Source: UBA1161 sp002311745 (lineage in GTDB: Bacteria > Planctomycetota > Phycisphaerae > Tepidisphaerales > Tepidisphaeraceae). From it: a stretch of DNA of 64,000 bases. Every line of letters begins with the position of its first letter. Within the stretch, counting starts at the first letter, position 1. The notes under the pieces were generated by a model. The model was not told the DNA's origin. It saw nothing but the letters and a program-made list of their open reading frames with translations, and did not search any database. The stretch covers positions 5,373 through 69,372 of the forward strand of contig JBEKAB010000019.1 of the NCBI GenBank assembly GCA_050018415.1, in the 5' to 3' direction. Shown piece by piece: positions 25,063 through 34,407 of this stretch. The position numbers and the translations under genes were made by a program.

Positions 25063-27369
25063 CTATTCAGCGCGCCAGCGCACCAGCGCCGCGGCGATCA
25101 GGGCGGCGCCGATGCCGGCCAGGTAGGACCGCAGGGGCAGATCGCGCGGCGGCCAATGGAAATCGATCCGCCGGTGATCGCCGGGCCAAATGACCGCGCC
25201 GCTGGTGCGGGCAGCCAATTGTCGCATCGTTTCGTGATTGTTGCCCACCTCGTCAAACTCGGCGCTGTAGCGGGCGGGAACGGCGATGCGGTCGACGATC
25301 CGCCCACCGCCGCGCAGCGTGGCCACGGCCGCCTGGCGCGGCGCTTCCAGGGACAGCGCGTAGCGTCCCGGGGCCACCTGCGGAAGATCCAGCGTTTGCT
25401 CCGGCTGCGCCCCGGAGATTTGCAGGGAAAATTTGAGATTGTTCAGGATGCTGCCGTTGTCGATGGCGTCGACGGTAACGCTGAGATTGCGCTGGGTTAG
25501 CCAGGTCACGGCAAAGCGTGAATCGCGCGGCTGCAGGGCGATCAGTTGGGCCAAGCCCTGTGCCTGGTCAAGCGTCGGGGCAAAGGCCACGGCCGTCACC
25601 GTTCCGCGCCCCAGTCGCCACTGGGCGGCCATGGCAAGAGGCGGGTCCTGGTTGGTGGACATGGCCAGCGGCCGGGCATCCTGCTGCATCCACGTACGAT
25701 TCCACGGCGAGGCCGAAGAGCCGGGCAGCGACCGTGCCTTGTTCACGAACTGCACGGTCACGGGGGATGGGACCAGTTCGTCGCCAAACGCCGCCTGGCT
25801 GAGTTTGCGGATCGATTCGAACCACTGATGGGGATCACTCTGCTGCAGCAGGGTTCCGCCCGTGGCGGCGGCGATCTCGCCGATCACGTCCAGGCCGCTT
25901 CCGCGGCTCACGGCCAGGACATGGAGCTTAATTTTTTTGTGCTGCATTATTTCAGCCAGTGGCTTGGGGTTCTCGATCCTGGCGTCGCAGTCGGACAGGA
26001 CCAGCAGATGGGTCGGCATGGTGGCGTCGGATTCGGCGGCGATGCGGTCCAGGGCGGCTTCCAGATCGGTCGGACCAAACGGCACGGCATCGGGCGGGGG
26101 CAGGGGGAGCTTGGCCGTCTCCGCGGCCGATTGGCCGGATGTCCACCAACGCAAAACGTCGGAGAATTGCCCGATCTGAACGGGGTCTTGGGGCGGAAGC
26201 AGAGGCAGAAGCCGCACCGCCGCGCTGCACGCGTCCTGCCAGCGCGTCATGCCGACGGAGGACGCGCTCATCGAACCGCTGGCGTCGAGGAGCAGAATCC
26301 ACCGCGTGGTAGGCTGCGGCGGGACGCTGGAGAGGGGCGAAAGCGTCTGCAAAGGCGTGCCGACATACCCGCCGGCGGCAAACGCGCTATCGCCGCCGAG
26401 GATCAAGAGCGAGCCGCCCAGATCGCGCACGTATTGCACGAGTTGGTCTGCGGCGGAATCGCGGATGTCCGTGGCCGCCACGTTGTCCAGCACGATGACG
26501 GCCGGAGAAAGATAACGGTACGGATCGTGAGGCAGTTGCGGCGGCAGCATCCCGCGCCACGCCGTGCCCTCGAGCAAGTTGCCCGGGGGAGCGGAGCGGC
26601 GGCCAACCCACCACGCCTCGCTGGCAAACGGGGGAGACTGGCGGATCGACATCGCATCATTTTCCGGCCATAAATCGCCCGGGGTGAGTTGGACCGATGG
26701 GCTGGAGATCGCCTCCTTGAGCGGGCGAGTGAGAATGGTTCGCCCGCCGGTGACCGGACTGGATGTCGAGCCCTCGACGCCCTCGAAAAACGCCAGCCTT
26801 TGCCCGCCGGTGTTGCGGATCGTCGCCACCAGGGTGTGATCGCGGAGCTCCAATTGTTCGACGGACGCATCCGCCGCCGCTTCGAGGTTCGGATCCACCA
26901 CGATGTACGTGGGCGGCATCCAGGGGGGCAGCTCGAATTGGCAGTCGCTGAAGAGGACCACGGCGTCGGCACTGATGGGCGGCAGGCGCGTGCGATCTCC
27001 GGGCATTTCCGCCAGACGCGCGGACAGGGCGGTCGCCCGTCCGTCGGAAAACCCCAGGAGCTGGTAAGGCAGGTCACCCAGCAGATCGCTCAGGCGACGG
27101 GAGAGCGCGGTGGAATCGCGGAAGCCGGCGCCGCGCGTGCTGGCCGACAAATCGACCAGGACGACGAGGAATTTCTCGGCCGGCCAGTGCCACATGGGGC
27201 GCCCCGTCGCCGTCGCCAGACACAGCAGCCCGACCAGCGCCAGCCCCGCCGCCGTCCGCGGAAGGGCCGTCCGCCGATACCACGCGATGGCCGCCGCCGC
27301 GATGACCAGCGACGCGGCCGCGGCAAACAGTCCGAAGGAAGAGAATGACACGGGCGCGGCGGCGAGCAT
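25063..27369 (-). CDS. Membrane VWA-domain protein (BatA/BatB-like)
   Basis: 768 aa. Two transmembrane helices lie at about residues 13-30 and 38-54, and one at about 745-763. A VWA-like fold begins at WPAEKFLVVLVDLSAS (partial MIDAS). A second, complete one starts near residue 350 with WILLLDASGSMSASSVG. C-terminal beta-rich domains follow (SVTVDAIDNG, GQPEQTLDLPQ-like). Such planctomycete proteins are usually in gene clusters with an AAA+ ATPase and DUF58; neither is here. The soluble part likely sits outside the membrane and handles metal-dependent protein contacts. It is divergent from hslV with only 24 bp between the start codons. Confidence 0.85.
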   Translation of the reverse strand: MLAAAPVSFSSFGLFAAAASLVIAAAAIAWYRRTALPRTAAGLALVGLLCLATATGRPMWHWPAEKFLVVLVDLSASTRGAGFRDSTALSRRLSDLLGDLPYQLLGFSDGRATALSARLAEMPGDRTRLPPISADAVVLFSDCQFELPPWMPPTYIVVDPNLEAAADASVEQLELRDHTLVATIRNTGGQRLAFFEGVEGSTSSPVTGGRTILTRPLKEAISSPSVQLTPGDLWPENDAMSIRQSPPFASEAWWVGRRSAPPGNLLEGTAWRGMLPPQLPHDPYRYLSPAVIVLDNVAATDIRDSAADQLVQYVRDLGGSLLILGGDSAFAAGGYVGTPLQTLSPLSSVPPQPTTRWILLLDASGSMSASSVGMTRWQDACSAAVRLLPLLPPQDPVQIGQFSDVLRWWTSGQSAAETAKLPLPPPDAVPFGPTDLEAALDRIAAESDATMPTHLLVLSDCDARIENPKPLAEIMQHKKIKLHVLAVSRGSGLDVIGEIAAATGGTLLQQSDPHQWFESIRKLSQAAFGDELVPSPVTVQFVNKARSLPGSSASPWNRTWMQQDARPLAMSTNQDPPLAMAAQWRLGRGTVTAVAFAPTLDQAQGLAQLIALQPRDSRFAVTWLTQRNLSVTVDAIDNGSILNNLKFSLQISGAQPEQTLDLPQVAPGRYALSLEAPRQAAVATLRGGGRIVDRIAVPARYSAEFDEVGNNHETMRQLAARTSGAVIWPGDHRRIDFHWPPRDLPLRSYLAGIGAALIAAALVRWRAE

Positions 27370-27379
27370 CGGGATGGAT

Positions 27380-27385
27380 TATAAT
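27380..27385 (+). promoter_or_regulatory. Candidate -10 box (TATAAT) of hslV, close to its ATG
   Basis: A consensus TATAAT ends 8 nt before the ATG of hslV at 27394. If it is used, transcription would begin at or within 1-2 nt of the start codon, giving a leaderless mRNA; no ribosome binding site is present. No good -35 hexamer is seen 17 bp upstream. Confidence 0.45.
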
Positions 27386-27393
27386 GCGCAGCC

Positions 27394-27939
27394 ATGAAAC
27401 CCGCGCATTCAACGACCATTGTTAGCGTGCGACGAAAGGACCAGGTGGCGCTCGGCGGCGACGGACAGGTCACGCTGGGCAACACCATCGCCAAGCATGA
27501 TGCGGTCAAGGTTCGGCGCCTGAACATCGGTGGCGTGCTGGCCGGGTTCGCCGGCGCGGCCGCCGACTCGTTCGCCCTGCTCGACCGCTTCGAGAAAAAA
27601 TTGTCGGAACACCCGGAGAACATACGCCTGGCCGCCATCGAATTGGCCCGCGATTGGCGGACCGACCGGGTGTTGCGCCGGCTGGAAGCCATGCTGGTGG
27701 TGGTGGATGCGGAGGTGAGCCTGATCGTCAGCGGCGCCGGGGACGTCATCGAGCCCAGCGACGGAATCATCGGCATCGGCAGCGGCGGCCCCTACGCCGC
27801 GGCCGCGGCCAAGGCCCTCTTGGCGCACACCAATCTCACGCCCAGGCAAATCGTCGAAGCATCCCTCAAAATCGCCGGCGAGCTGTGCGTCTACACCAAT
27901 ACCAACGTGCGGATCGAAACGATTCCGGAAAAGGCGTAA
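27394..27939 (+). CDS. hslV: HslV peptidase subunit of the HslUV protease
   Basis: 181 aa, full length. The N-terminal segment MKPAHS precedes TTIVSVRRKDQVALGGDGQV; cleavage before the first Thr would expose the catalytic Thr of this proteasome-like hydrolase. The remaining family blocks are present (NTIAKHDAVKVRRL, VLAGFAGAAADSFALLDRFE, IGIGSGGPYAAAAAKALL). HslV forms the degradation chamber and works with HslU, whose gene follows 70 bp downstream on the same strand, with a hairpin element between them. The start has no ribosome binding site, in line with the promoter position noted just upstream. Confidence 0.95.
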   Translation: MKPAHSTTIVSVRRKDQVALGGDGQVTLGNTIAKHDAVKVRRLNIGGVLAGFAGAAADSFALLDRFEKKLSEHPENIRLAAIELARDWRTDRVLRRLEAMLVVVDAEVSLIVSGAGDVIEPSDGIIGIGSGGPYAAAAAKALLAHTNLTPRQIVEASLKIAGELCVYTNTNVRIETIPEKA

Positions 27940-27941
27940 AG

Positions 27942-28005
27942 AAGTTGCTAGTTGCTGGTTGCTGGTTGCTGGTTGCTAGTAGAATGCGCTCGGCACTAGC
28001 AACTT
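27942..28005. repeat. Intergenic inverted repeat of GTTGCTA/GCTGGTT units (copy 2)
   Basis: Between hslV and hslU. The outer stem is 11 bp (AAGTTGCTAGT with ACTAGCAACTT), and the loop contains three tandem TGCTGGT words. The same words form the element at 7738-7822. It lies inside what should be one hslVU transcript, so it would have to fold in the mRNA. Confidence 0.85.
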
Positions 28006-28009
28006 ATAT

Positions 28010-29341
28010 ATGGAAACGCTTACGCCCCGCCAGATCGTCGCCGAATTGGACAAATACATCGTCGGCCAAGGCGATGCCAAGCGGGCCGTGGCCGTGGCCA
28101 TCCGCAACCGCTGGCGGCGCCAGCAACTGCCCGACAGCATCCGCCAGGACGTCTCGCCCAAAAACATCATCCTGATCGGCCCGACGGGCGTGGGCAAGAC
28201 GGAGATCGCCCGCCGGCTGGCGGCACTGGTGTCGGCGCCGTTCATCAAGGTGGAAGCGACGAAATACACCGAGGTCGGCTACCACGGCCGGGACGTCGAT
28301 TCCATCATCCGCGATCTGCTGGATAGCGCCATCGCCATGGTCCGCTCGGAAATGACCCAAAGCGTGCAGGAGCCGGCGCTGGCCCGCGTGGAAGGGCGGC
28401 TGCTGGATTACCTGCTGCCCCTGGAACGCGCCGGCGCCTACGACGACGAGGCCACGCGCGAAAAGCGCCAGCGCAGCCGCGAAAAACTGCGGCAGCAACT
28501 GCTCGCCGGCGAGCTGGAGGATCGGGAAATCGAATTGCAGATCGAGCAGCGCGCCACGGCGATCGGCGTGCTGGGCCAGGCGGGCATGGAGATCGACATC
28601 GAGTTTCAATCGGTCCTGGAGAAGATGCTGCCGACGCGGCGGGAAACGCGGCGCTTGCCCGTGCGCGAGGCGCGCACGGTTTTGCTGTCGCAGGAAGCGG
28701 AGAAGCTGATCGACCGCGAGAAGATTGGGGCCGAGGCGATCCGCCGCGTCGAGCAGAGTGGCATCGTCTTTCTCGACGAGCTGGACAAGATCTGCAGCAC
28801 CGAATCCAAGCATGGGCCGGATGTTTCGCGGCAAGGGGTGCAGCGCGACCTGCTGCCGATCGTCGAGGGTTCGACCGTCATCACCAAGTACGGGCCGGTG
28901 AGGACGGATCACATCCTGTTCATCGCCGCCGGGGCGTTTCACGGCTCCAAGCCCTCCGACTTGATGCCGGAGTTGCAGGGGCGGTTTCCCATCCGCGTGG
29001 AACTGGCCGATTTGACCAAGGACGATTTCAAGCGAATCTTGCGCGAGCCGAAGAATTCGCTGACGCACCAGCAGGTGGAGCTGCTGGCCACCGAGGGCGT
29101 GAGCGTTGAGTTTGCCGATGACGCCATCGAGCAGATAGCCCAGATGGCCTACGACATGAACCGGCGCACGCAGAACATCGGGGCCCGGCGGCTGTACACC
29201 ATCCTGGAGCGGGCGATGGAAGCGATCAGCTTCGAGGCCCCCGATTTGCCGGACAAGCACGTGCGCATCACTGCGGATTACGTCAAGCAGCGCCTGGCGG
29301 ATTTGGTCAAGAACGAGGATTTGAGTCAGTTCATACTGTAG
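28010..29341 (+). CDS. hslU: HslU ATPase subunit of the HslUV protease
   Basis: 443 aa, standard length. Walker A is GPTGVGKTEIA and Walker B is SGIVFLDELDKI; the pore motif region GYHGRDVDS is recognisable just after TEV. The intermediate (I) domain lies between about residues 110 and 240 and is rich in Glu, Arg and Gln. The C-terminus (EDLSQFIL) is the conserved tail that inserts into HslV. HslU unfolds substrates and feeds them to HslV in the cytoplasm. It is co-directional with hslV; a long inverted repeat begins 1 nt after its stop. Confidence 0.96.
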   Translation: METLTPRQIVAELDKYIVGQGDAKRAVAVAIRNRWRRQQLPDSIRQDVSPKNIILIGPTGVGKTEIARRLAALVSAPFIKVEATKYTEVGYHGRDVDSIIRDLLDSAIAMVRSEMTQSVQEPALARVEGRLLDYLLPLERAGAYDDEATREKRQRSREKLRQQLLAGELEDREIELQIEQRATAIGVLGQAGMEIDIEFQSVLEKMLPTRRETRRLPVREARTVLLSQEAEKLIDREKIGAEAIRRVEQSGIVFLDELDKICSTESKHGPDVSRQGVQRDLLPIVEGSTVITKYGPVRTDHILFIAAGAFHGSKPSDLMPELQGRFPIRVELADLTKDDFKRILREPKNSLTHQQVELLATEGVSVEFADDAIEQIAQMAYDMNRRTQNIGARRLYTILERAMEAISFEAPDLPDKHVRITADYVKQRLADLVKNEDLSQFIL

Positions 29342-29418
29342 AGACGGAGAGACGAAGAGACGAAGTGAAGGAATGGGCGTTTTTCACTTCGTCTCTTTGT
29401 CTCTTCGTCTCTCCGTCT
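29342..29418. repeat. Long inverted repeat of AGACGAAG units after hslU
   Basis: The left arm (29342-29368, starting AGACGGAGAGACGAAG) pairs with the right arm (29384-29418, ending TCGTCTCTCCGTCT) over 27 bp; the right arm has one extra 8-nt unit (TTTGTCTC). The loop is about 15 nt. It starts immediately after the hslU stop and could end its transcript, though no T-tract follows. Confidence 0.88.
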
Positions 29419-29494
29419 CTGCATTTTTGGGCACATCCTGTCATCTAGCGCTCCGCCCCTTGTGACCGCCCCCATTCCATCACACAATCCCCCC

Positions 29495-32400
29495 ATGCCG
29501 TTCGTTCATCTGCATTGCCATACGCATTACTCGCTACTGGATGGGGCCTGCCGAATCCCGGACTTGGTCCGGCGCACCAAAGAGCTGGGCATGGACAGCC
29601 TGGCCATCACGGACCATGGGTGCCTGTTTGGCGTCATCGAGTTTTTCAACGAGTGCAAAAAGGAGGGCATCAAGCCGATCCTGGGCATGGAGGCGTACAT
29701 GGCCCCGGGGGATCGGCGCGACCGCACCTCCGCCGGGCCGGGTGGAACGGACGCGGCGTTTCACCTGCTGCTTCTGTGCGAAAATCTGCACGGGTACCGC
29801 AACCTGATCAAGCTCTCCACGGCCGCCTACCGCGAAGGGTTCTATTACCGGCCGCGCATCGATAAGGAAATCTTGCGAGAGTTTCATCAGGGTCTGATCT
29901 GCACCAGCGCCTGCCTGAAAGGGGAAATTCCCTCGGCATTGATCAAGCGGGATGCGAAAACCGCCCGCAAGATCGCCCAAACCTACCTGGAGATCTTCGG
30001 CCCGGATCGATTCTTCATCGAGGTGCAGAAGCAGGGTTTGGCCGATCAGGACCTGGTCAACCCCGAGCTGGCCGATCTGGCCAAAAAGCTGGGCGTCGGC
30101 CTGGTGGCCACCAACGACGTGCATTTTCTCAATCGCGAGGACCACCACGCCCACGACGTGCTCTGCTGCATCAGCATGGGGCGGCTGATCACGGATGAAA
30201 ACCGCCTCAAATATCCCCAGGGACTTTACCTCAAAAGCCCGCAGGAGATGGCCGATGCCCTGGGCGGATTCGATCAAGCCATCGAGAACACCGCGAAAGT
30301 CGCGCAAATGTGCGACGTCGAATTGAGCTTCGGCAAGCGCCATGCGCCGGTTTACCGCGTTCCCAAGGAGGCCTTGCGCGGCGGCTCCGACGGCATGGCC
30401 GATGACGAGCGGTATCTGCGCCAGCTTTGCGAGGACGGCTTGCAATGGCGTTACGGCACGGGGGATGTCTCGCCGGAAATCCGTGCTCGCCTGGACCACG
30501 AGTTGAAGATCATCACCAGCAAGAATTTCTGCTCGTATTTCTTGATCGTGTGGGATTTCTGCAGTTATGCGCGGCAAAACGGCATTCCCGTGGGCGCCCG
30601 CGGCTCGGGCGTGGGCACGATGGTCGGCTACCTCCTGGGGCTGTGCAACGTCGATCCCATCCGCTACGGGCTGCTGTTCGAGCGGTTCATGGACCCCAAA
30701 CGCAACGAATTGCCGGATATCGACATCGACATCTGCCAGGAAGGCCGCGGCAAGGTGATCGACTACGTGCGCCAAAAATACGGGCACGTGGCGCAGATCA
30801 TCACCTTCGGGACGCTGGCGGCGCGGGCGGTGTGCAAGGACGTCGGCCGCGTCATGGGCGTGCCGCTGGCGGTGACGGACAAGCTGACCAAGCTGATCCG
30901 CGCGGCGCCGGGAATGACCCTGGACAAAGCGCTGGAGCAATCTTCGGAACTGGCGGCGATGGTGCAGAACGATCCGCAGATCATGCAGATCATGGAGGTG
31001 GGCAAGAAACTGGAGGGCCTGTGCCGCAACGCGGGGATGCACGCCGCCGGCGTGGTGATCGCCGATCAGCCGCTGGAAAATTTCGTGCCCCTGTACAAAT
31101 CCGGCGAGGACATCCTGACGCAATATGAAGGCCCCATCGTCGAGAAAGTCGGCCTGCTGAAGATGGATTTCCTGGGCCTGCGCACGCTCACCACGCTGCA
31201 GCGATCCATCGAACTGGTCAAGCAGACCAAGAAGATCGACGTCGAGATCGAAAAAATCGATTTCGCGGACAAGAACGTTCTGGCCCTGTTTTGCCGAGGC
31301 GAAACCAAGGGGATTTTCCAGTTTGAATCGGGCGGGATGAGCGACCTGCTGATGAAAATGCAGCCGGACCGCCTGGAGGATTTGATCGCGGCCAACGCCC
31401 TGTACCGGCCGGGACCGATGGAGCTGATCCCGCTGTACTGCAACCGCAAGCACCGCCGCGAGGACGTGCCCAAGGTGCACCCCGTCATGGATCGCATCCT
31501 GGCCGAGACCTATGGCATCATGGTCTACCAGGAACAGGTGATGCAGATTTTCAATCAGCTTGGGGGCATCGAGCTGAGCGACGCGTACAAGCTCATCAAG
31601 GCCATCAGCAAGAAAACCACCGACGTGATCGCCCGGTACCGGCCGGCCTTTGTCAAAGGCGCCCGCGCCAACGGCATCGGCAAGGATCAGGCGGAGGAGA
31701 TTTTCGAGCTGATCCTGAAATTCGGCGGGTACGGGTTCAACAAGAGCCACTCGACGCGGTACGCCATCGTGGCCTTCCAGACGGCGTACATGAAGGTGTA
31801 TCACCCGGTGGAGTACATGTCGGCGCTGCTGACGTTCGAAATGGGCTCGATCGACAAGGTGGTGGAATACATCGAGGAATGTCGCCGATTGAAGCAGCCG
31901 GACGGCGCGCAGGGGATCAAAGTGCTGCCGCCGGACGTGAACGCCTCGGACAAGGATTTCACGCCGCTGTACGTCGATGAGCCCGCGGGCAAGCGAAAAA
32001 AAGCGGGCAAGGCGGGCGTGATTCGATTCGGTCTGGTGGCAGTGCGCGGCATCGGGGAAAAGGCCGCCCAGGCGATCATCGACCAGCGCCGCGCGGGCGG
32101 GCCCTTTGCCAACCTCTACGATTTCTGCGAGCGCGTGGATGCGCGGCAGGTGACTCGCGCCACCATCGAAGCGCTGATCAAATGCGGCGCCTTTTCCTCC
32201 ACGGGCACCGCGCGGTCGCGGCTTTTGGCCGTCCTGGACCGCGCCGTGGAAATGGGCCAGCAATCCCAACAGGATAAGCGCTGCGGGCAGTTGAGCATTT
32301 TTGGCTCCGCCGACGCCGGCCCCGCCGCCGGCCGGGCGGCCGATGTTTTTCCCGATCTGCCCGAACTGCCCAGCGCCCAGTTGCTCAAATTCGAGAAGGA

Positions 32401-33127
32401 ACTTCTGGGGTTTTACATCACCAGCCACCCGCTGGCCGAGCACGAATCGGCTCTGGCCAATTACGCCACCGCCTCCACCCGCGACGTGGCCAGGATGTCC
32501 GAGGGGGCGGAGCTGACCGTCGGCGGCATCATCGCCGACGTGCGGCGGATCATGACCAAGGCTGGCAAGCCGATGGTCTTCCTCACGCTGGAGGACCTGG
32601 AAGGCCAGGTGGACGCGACGATCTTCGCCGAACCCCTGGCCGAGATCGCCAAGCGCTATCCGGACGCGATCGCCGCCGAGCGCATCGTGTTCGTCAAGGG
32701 CAAGGTGGACAAGCGACGCGAAACGCCGGGGGTGCTGGTCAGCGAGCTGATCCCCGTCGAGGATGCGCTGGCGCGGCTGACTCGCGCCATCAAGGTGGAG
32801 ATCGAAGTTGCCGATGGTGCAGCCCTGCTGGCGCAGCTTCGGCCGATTCTGGAGCGGCACCGGGGCAAGTGCGAGACGTTCGTGCAGGTTCCGGCCAACG
32901 GATCGAGAAAAACGCTGATCCGCCTGGACCCGCAGTGGCACCTGCGTCCGACGCCGGCGCTGTTGGGTGATTTGCAGGCGGCACTGGCCGGTCGGGGTCG
33001 CGTGGAATTGGCCGGCGACGGCACGCGCCGCACCCGCCGCCTGCAACAACAGTTGTTCGAAGACGCTGAAGCTCCCGAGGTCCCCCAGGAACCGCCGGCC
33101 ATGGCGGAAACGGCAGATGATTTTTAG
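29495..33127 (+). CDS. dnaE: DNA polymerase III alpha subunit
   Basis: 1210 aa from the ATG at 29495, chosen because MPFVHLHCHTHYSLLDG is the conserved PHP start; a GTG at 29462 is upstream in frame. Domains in order: PHP, polymerase catalytic core with GARGSGVGTMVGYLLG and ELPDIDIDIC (two catalytic Asp), and KPMELIP-like finger elements (YRPGPMELIPLY). Helix-hairpin-helix follows, then an internal beta-clamp motif in GQLSIFG and an OB fold (LTVGGIIADVRRI). It is the replicative polymerase. No ribosome binding site is visible before the ATG. It stands alone between hslU and a pectate lyase gene. Confidence 0.95.
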   Translation: MPFVHLHCHTHYSLLDGACRIPDLVRRTKELGMDSLAITDHGCLFGVIEFFNECKKEGIKPILGMEAYMAPGDRRDRTSAGPGGTDAAFHLLLLCENLHGYRNLIKLSTAAYREGFYYRPRIDKEILREFHQGLICTSACLKGEIPSALIKRDAKTARKIAQTYLEIFGPDRFFIEVQKQGLADQDLVNPELADLAKKLGVGLVATNDVHFLNREDHHAHDVLCCISMGRLITDENRLKYPQGLYLKSPQEMADALGGFDQAIENTAKVAQMCDVELSFGKRHAPVYRVPKEALRGGSDGMADDERYLRQLCEDGLQWRYGTGDVSPEIRARLDHELKIITSKNFCSYFLIVWDFCSYARQNGIPVGARGSGVGTMVGYLLGLCNVDPIRYGLLFERFMDPKRNELPDIDIDICQEGRGKVIDYVRQKYGHVAQIITFGTLAARAVCKDVGRVMGVPLAVTDKLTKLIRAAPGMTLDKALEQSSELAAMVQNDPQIMQIMEVGKKLEGLCRNAGMHAAGVVIADQPLENFVPLYKSGEDILTQYEGPIVEKVGLLKMDFLGLRTLTTLQRSIELVKQTKKIDVEIEKIDFADKNVLALFCRGETKGIFQFESGGMSDLLMKMQPDRLEDLIAANALYRPGPMELIPLYCNRKHRREDVPKVHPVMDRILAETYGIMVYQEQVMQIFNQLGGIELSDAYKLIKAISKKTTDVIARYRPAFVKGARANGIGKDQAEEIFELILKFGGYGFNKSHSTRYAIVAFQTAYMKVYHPVEYMSALLTFEMGSIDKVVEYIEECRRLKQPDGAQGIKVLPPDVNASDKDFTPLYVDEPAGKRKKAGKAGVIRFGLVAVRGIGEKAAQAIIDQRRAGGPFANLYDFCERVDARQVTRATIEALIKCGAFSSTGTARSRLLAVLDRAVEMGQQSQQDKRCGQLSIFGSADAGPAAGRAADVFPDLPELPSAQLLKFEKELLGFYITSHPLAEHESALANYATASTRDVARMSEGAELTVGGIIADVRRIMTKAGKPMVFLTLEDLEGQVDATIFAEPLAEIAKRYPDAIAAERIVFVKGKVDKRRETPGVLVSELIPVEDALARLTRAIKVEIEVADGAALLAQLRPILERHRGKCETFVQVPANGSRKTLIRLDPQWHLRPTPALLGDLQAALAGRGRVELAGDGTRRTRRLQQQLFEDAEAPEVPQEPPAMAETADDF

Positions 33128-33156
33128 CGGTGCGCGCGCCTATCGTTTGCAGACAG

Positions 33157-34335
33157 ATGAGACTTCCCTGCGTCATTCGTGAAATGACATTCTTGGTCCT
33201 CGTGGTGGCGCTGGCGGTGCTGAGCGGCTGCGTGTCGCACCCGGCGGCGAGTCAGCCTTCGGCGGCAGCCGCAACGCGCCCCTCGCCCCGACGATTAGGC
33301 ATCCGCCGCTTGGTCGACCAGCCCGATTCCTGGTTCAAGACCCCCGACGGCCTGGCCATTGTCGATAGCATCCTCGCATGGCAAAACGCCAACGGCGGAT
33401 GGTGGAAGAATTACGATCCGCGCAAGCCGCGCGGCCCCCTTCGCCCCGATCGCCGCAGCCCGCCGGGCGACGAGGATTCGTTGTGGCACCGCGTCAGCAC
33501 GTTCGACAACAACGCCACGCACAGCGAGATGCGCATCCTGGCCCGCGCCTATCGCGTGTTGGGCGAGGAAGCCTGCCGCCAGGCCTTCGAGCGCGGCCTG
33601 GCCTACATCTTCGAATCGCAGTACCCCAACGGCGGCTGGCCGCAGCGATTCCCTTTGCAGAACAATTACGGCCGGCGTATCACGTTCAACGACGATGCCA
33701 TGACCGGCGTGATGGCCCTGTTGAAGGACGTCGCCGACGGCAAGCCCGATTTCGCCTTCGTCCCCGAAGATCAGCGCCGCGTAGCGCAGCAGGCGTTCGA
33801 TCGCGGCGTCCAGTGCATCCTCAAGTGCCAGATCAAATTCAACGGCAAGCTCACCGTCTGGTGCCAGCAGCATGACGAAGTCACTCTCGTCCCCGCGGGC
33901 GGACGGGCCTATGAATTGCCGTCTCTGTGCGGCGACGAGAGCGCGGATATCGTCCTGCTGCTGATGAGCATCGAACATCCCGATGCGCGCGTGCGGCAAT
34001 CCATCGAGGCGGCGGTGGCGTGGTTTGCATCGGCCAAGATCACGGGCAAGCGGTGGACGATGGTGGATGACCCGACGGCCTCGCGAGGGCGCGACCGCGT
34101 ACTGGTGGACGATCCCGCCGCCCCGCCGATCTGGGCCCGATTCTACGATTTGAAAACCGGCCAGCCGTTTTTCTGCGGCCGCGACGGCATTCCACACTCA
34201 TCGGTGGACCAAATCTCCTACGAGCGCCGCATGGGTTATGGGTGGTACGGCCAGTGGGGCCGCGCGGTGGAGAAAGCCTATCCGGCCTGGAAGGCGCGAT
34301 GGGAGCAATCCTCCACGCCAACCGCCGTCCCGTAG
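33157..34335 (+). CDS. Pectate lyase (PL10-like) lipoprotein
   Basis: 392 aa from the ATG at 33157; an in-frame ATG at 33184 would remove the positive N-terminal region. A lipobox VLSGC lies near residue 25. The mature protein has the alpha/alpha-toroid PL10 blocks: STFDNNATHSEMRIL, QYPNGGWPQRFP, RITFNDDAMTGVM, VWCQQHDEVTL, PSLCGDESADIV and IWARFYDL. These match PelA-type pectate lyases, which cut polygalacturonate by beta-elimination. Lipidation would hold it at the membrane surface, facing the periplasm or outside. It points to plant or algal polysaccharide use. A 24-bp palindrome overlaps its stop codon. Confidence 0.9.
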   Translation: MRLPCVIREMTFLVLVVALAVLSGCVSHPAASQPSAAAATRPSPRRLGIRRLVDQPDSWFKTPDGLAIVDSILAWQNANGGWWKNYDPRKPRGPLRPDRRSPPGDEDSLWHRVSTFDNNATHSEMRILARAYRVLGEEACRQAFERGLAYIFESQYPNGGWPQRFPLQNNYGRRITFNDDAMTGVMALLKDVADGKPDFAFVPEDQRRVAQQAFDRGVQCILKCQIKFNGKLTVWCQQHDEVTLVPAGGRAYELPSLCGDESADIVLLLMSIEHPDARVRQSIEAAVAWFASAKITGKRWTMVDDPTASRGRDRVLVDDPAAPPIWARFYDLKTGQPFFCGRDGIPHSSVDQISYERRMGYGWYGQWGRAVEKAYPAWKARWEQSSTPTAVP

Positions 34336-34357
34336 CCCCGCATGTACATGCGGGGCT
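34334..34357. repeat. 24-bp perfect palindrome overlapping the pectate lyase stop
   Basis: The half-site AGCCCCGCATGT is followed directly by its reverse complement, with no loop. The palindrome begins at the last two bases of the TAG. It could form a hairpin in RNA from either strand or be a dimeric protein site; it is followed by TCGTTG, not by a T-tract. Confidence 0.9.
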
Positions 34358-34407
34358 TCGTTGACGACACCGTTGCATTCGATCGCCCGGCGCTGAAAAA
34401 TGCCGAC

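Noticed and set aside
29534..33049. Minus-strand open frame of 1171 codons opposite dnaE
   Set aside because: It is a GC-bias shadow. dnaE has every polymerase motif on the other strand and the shadow has none.
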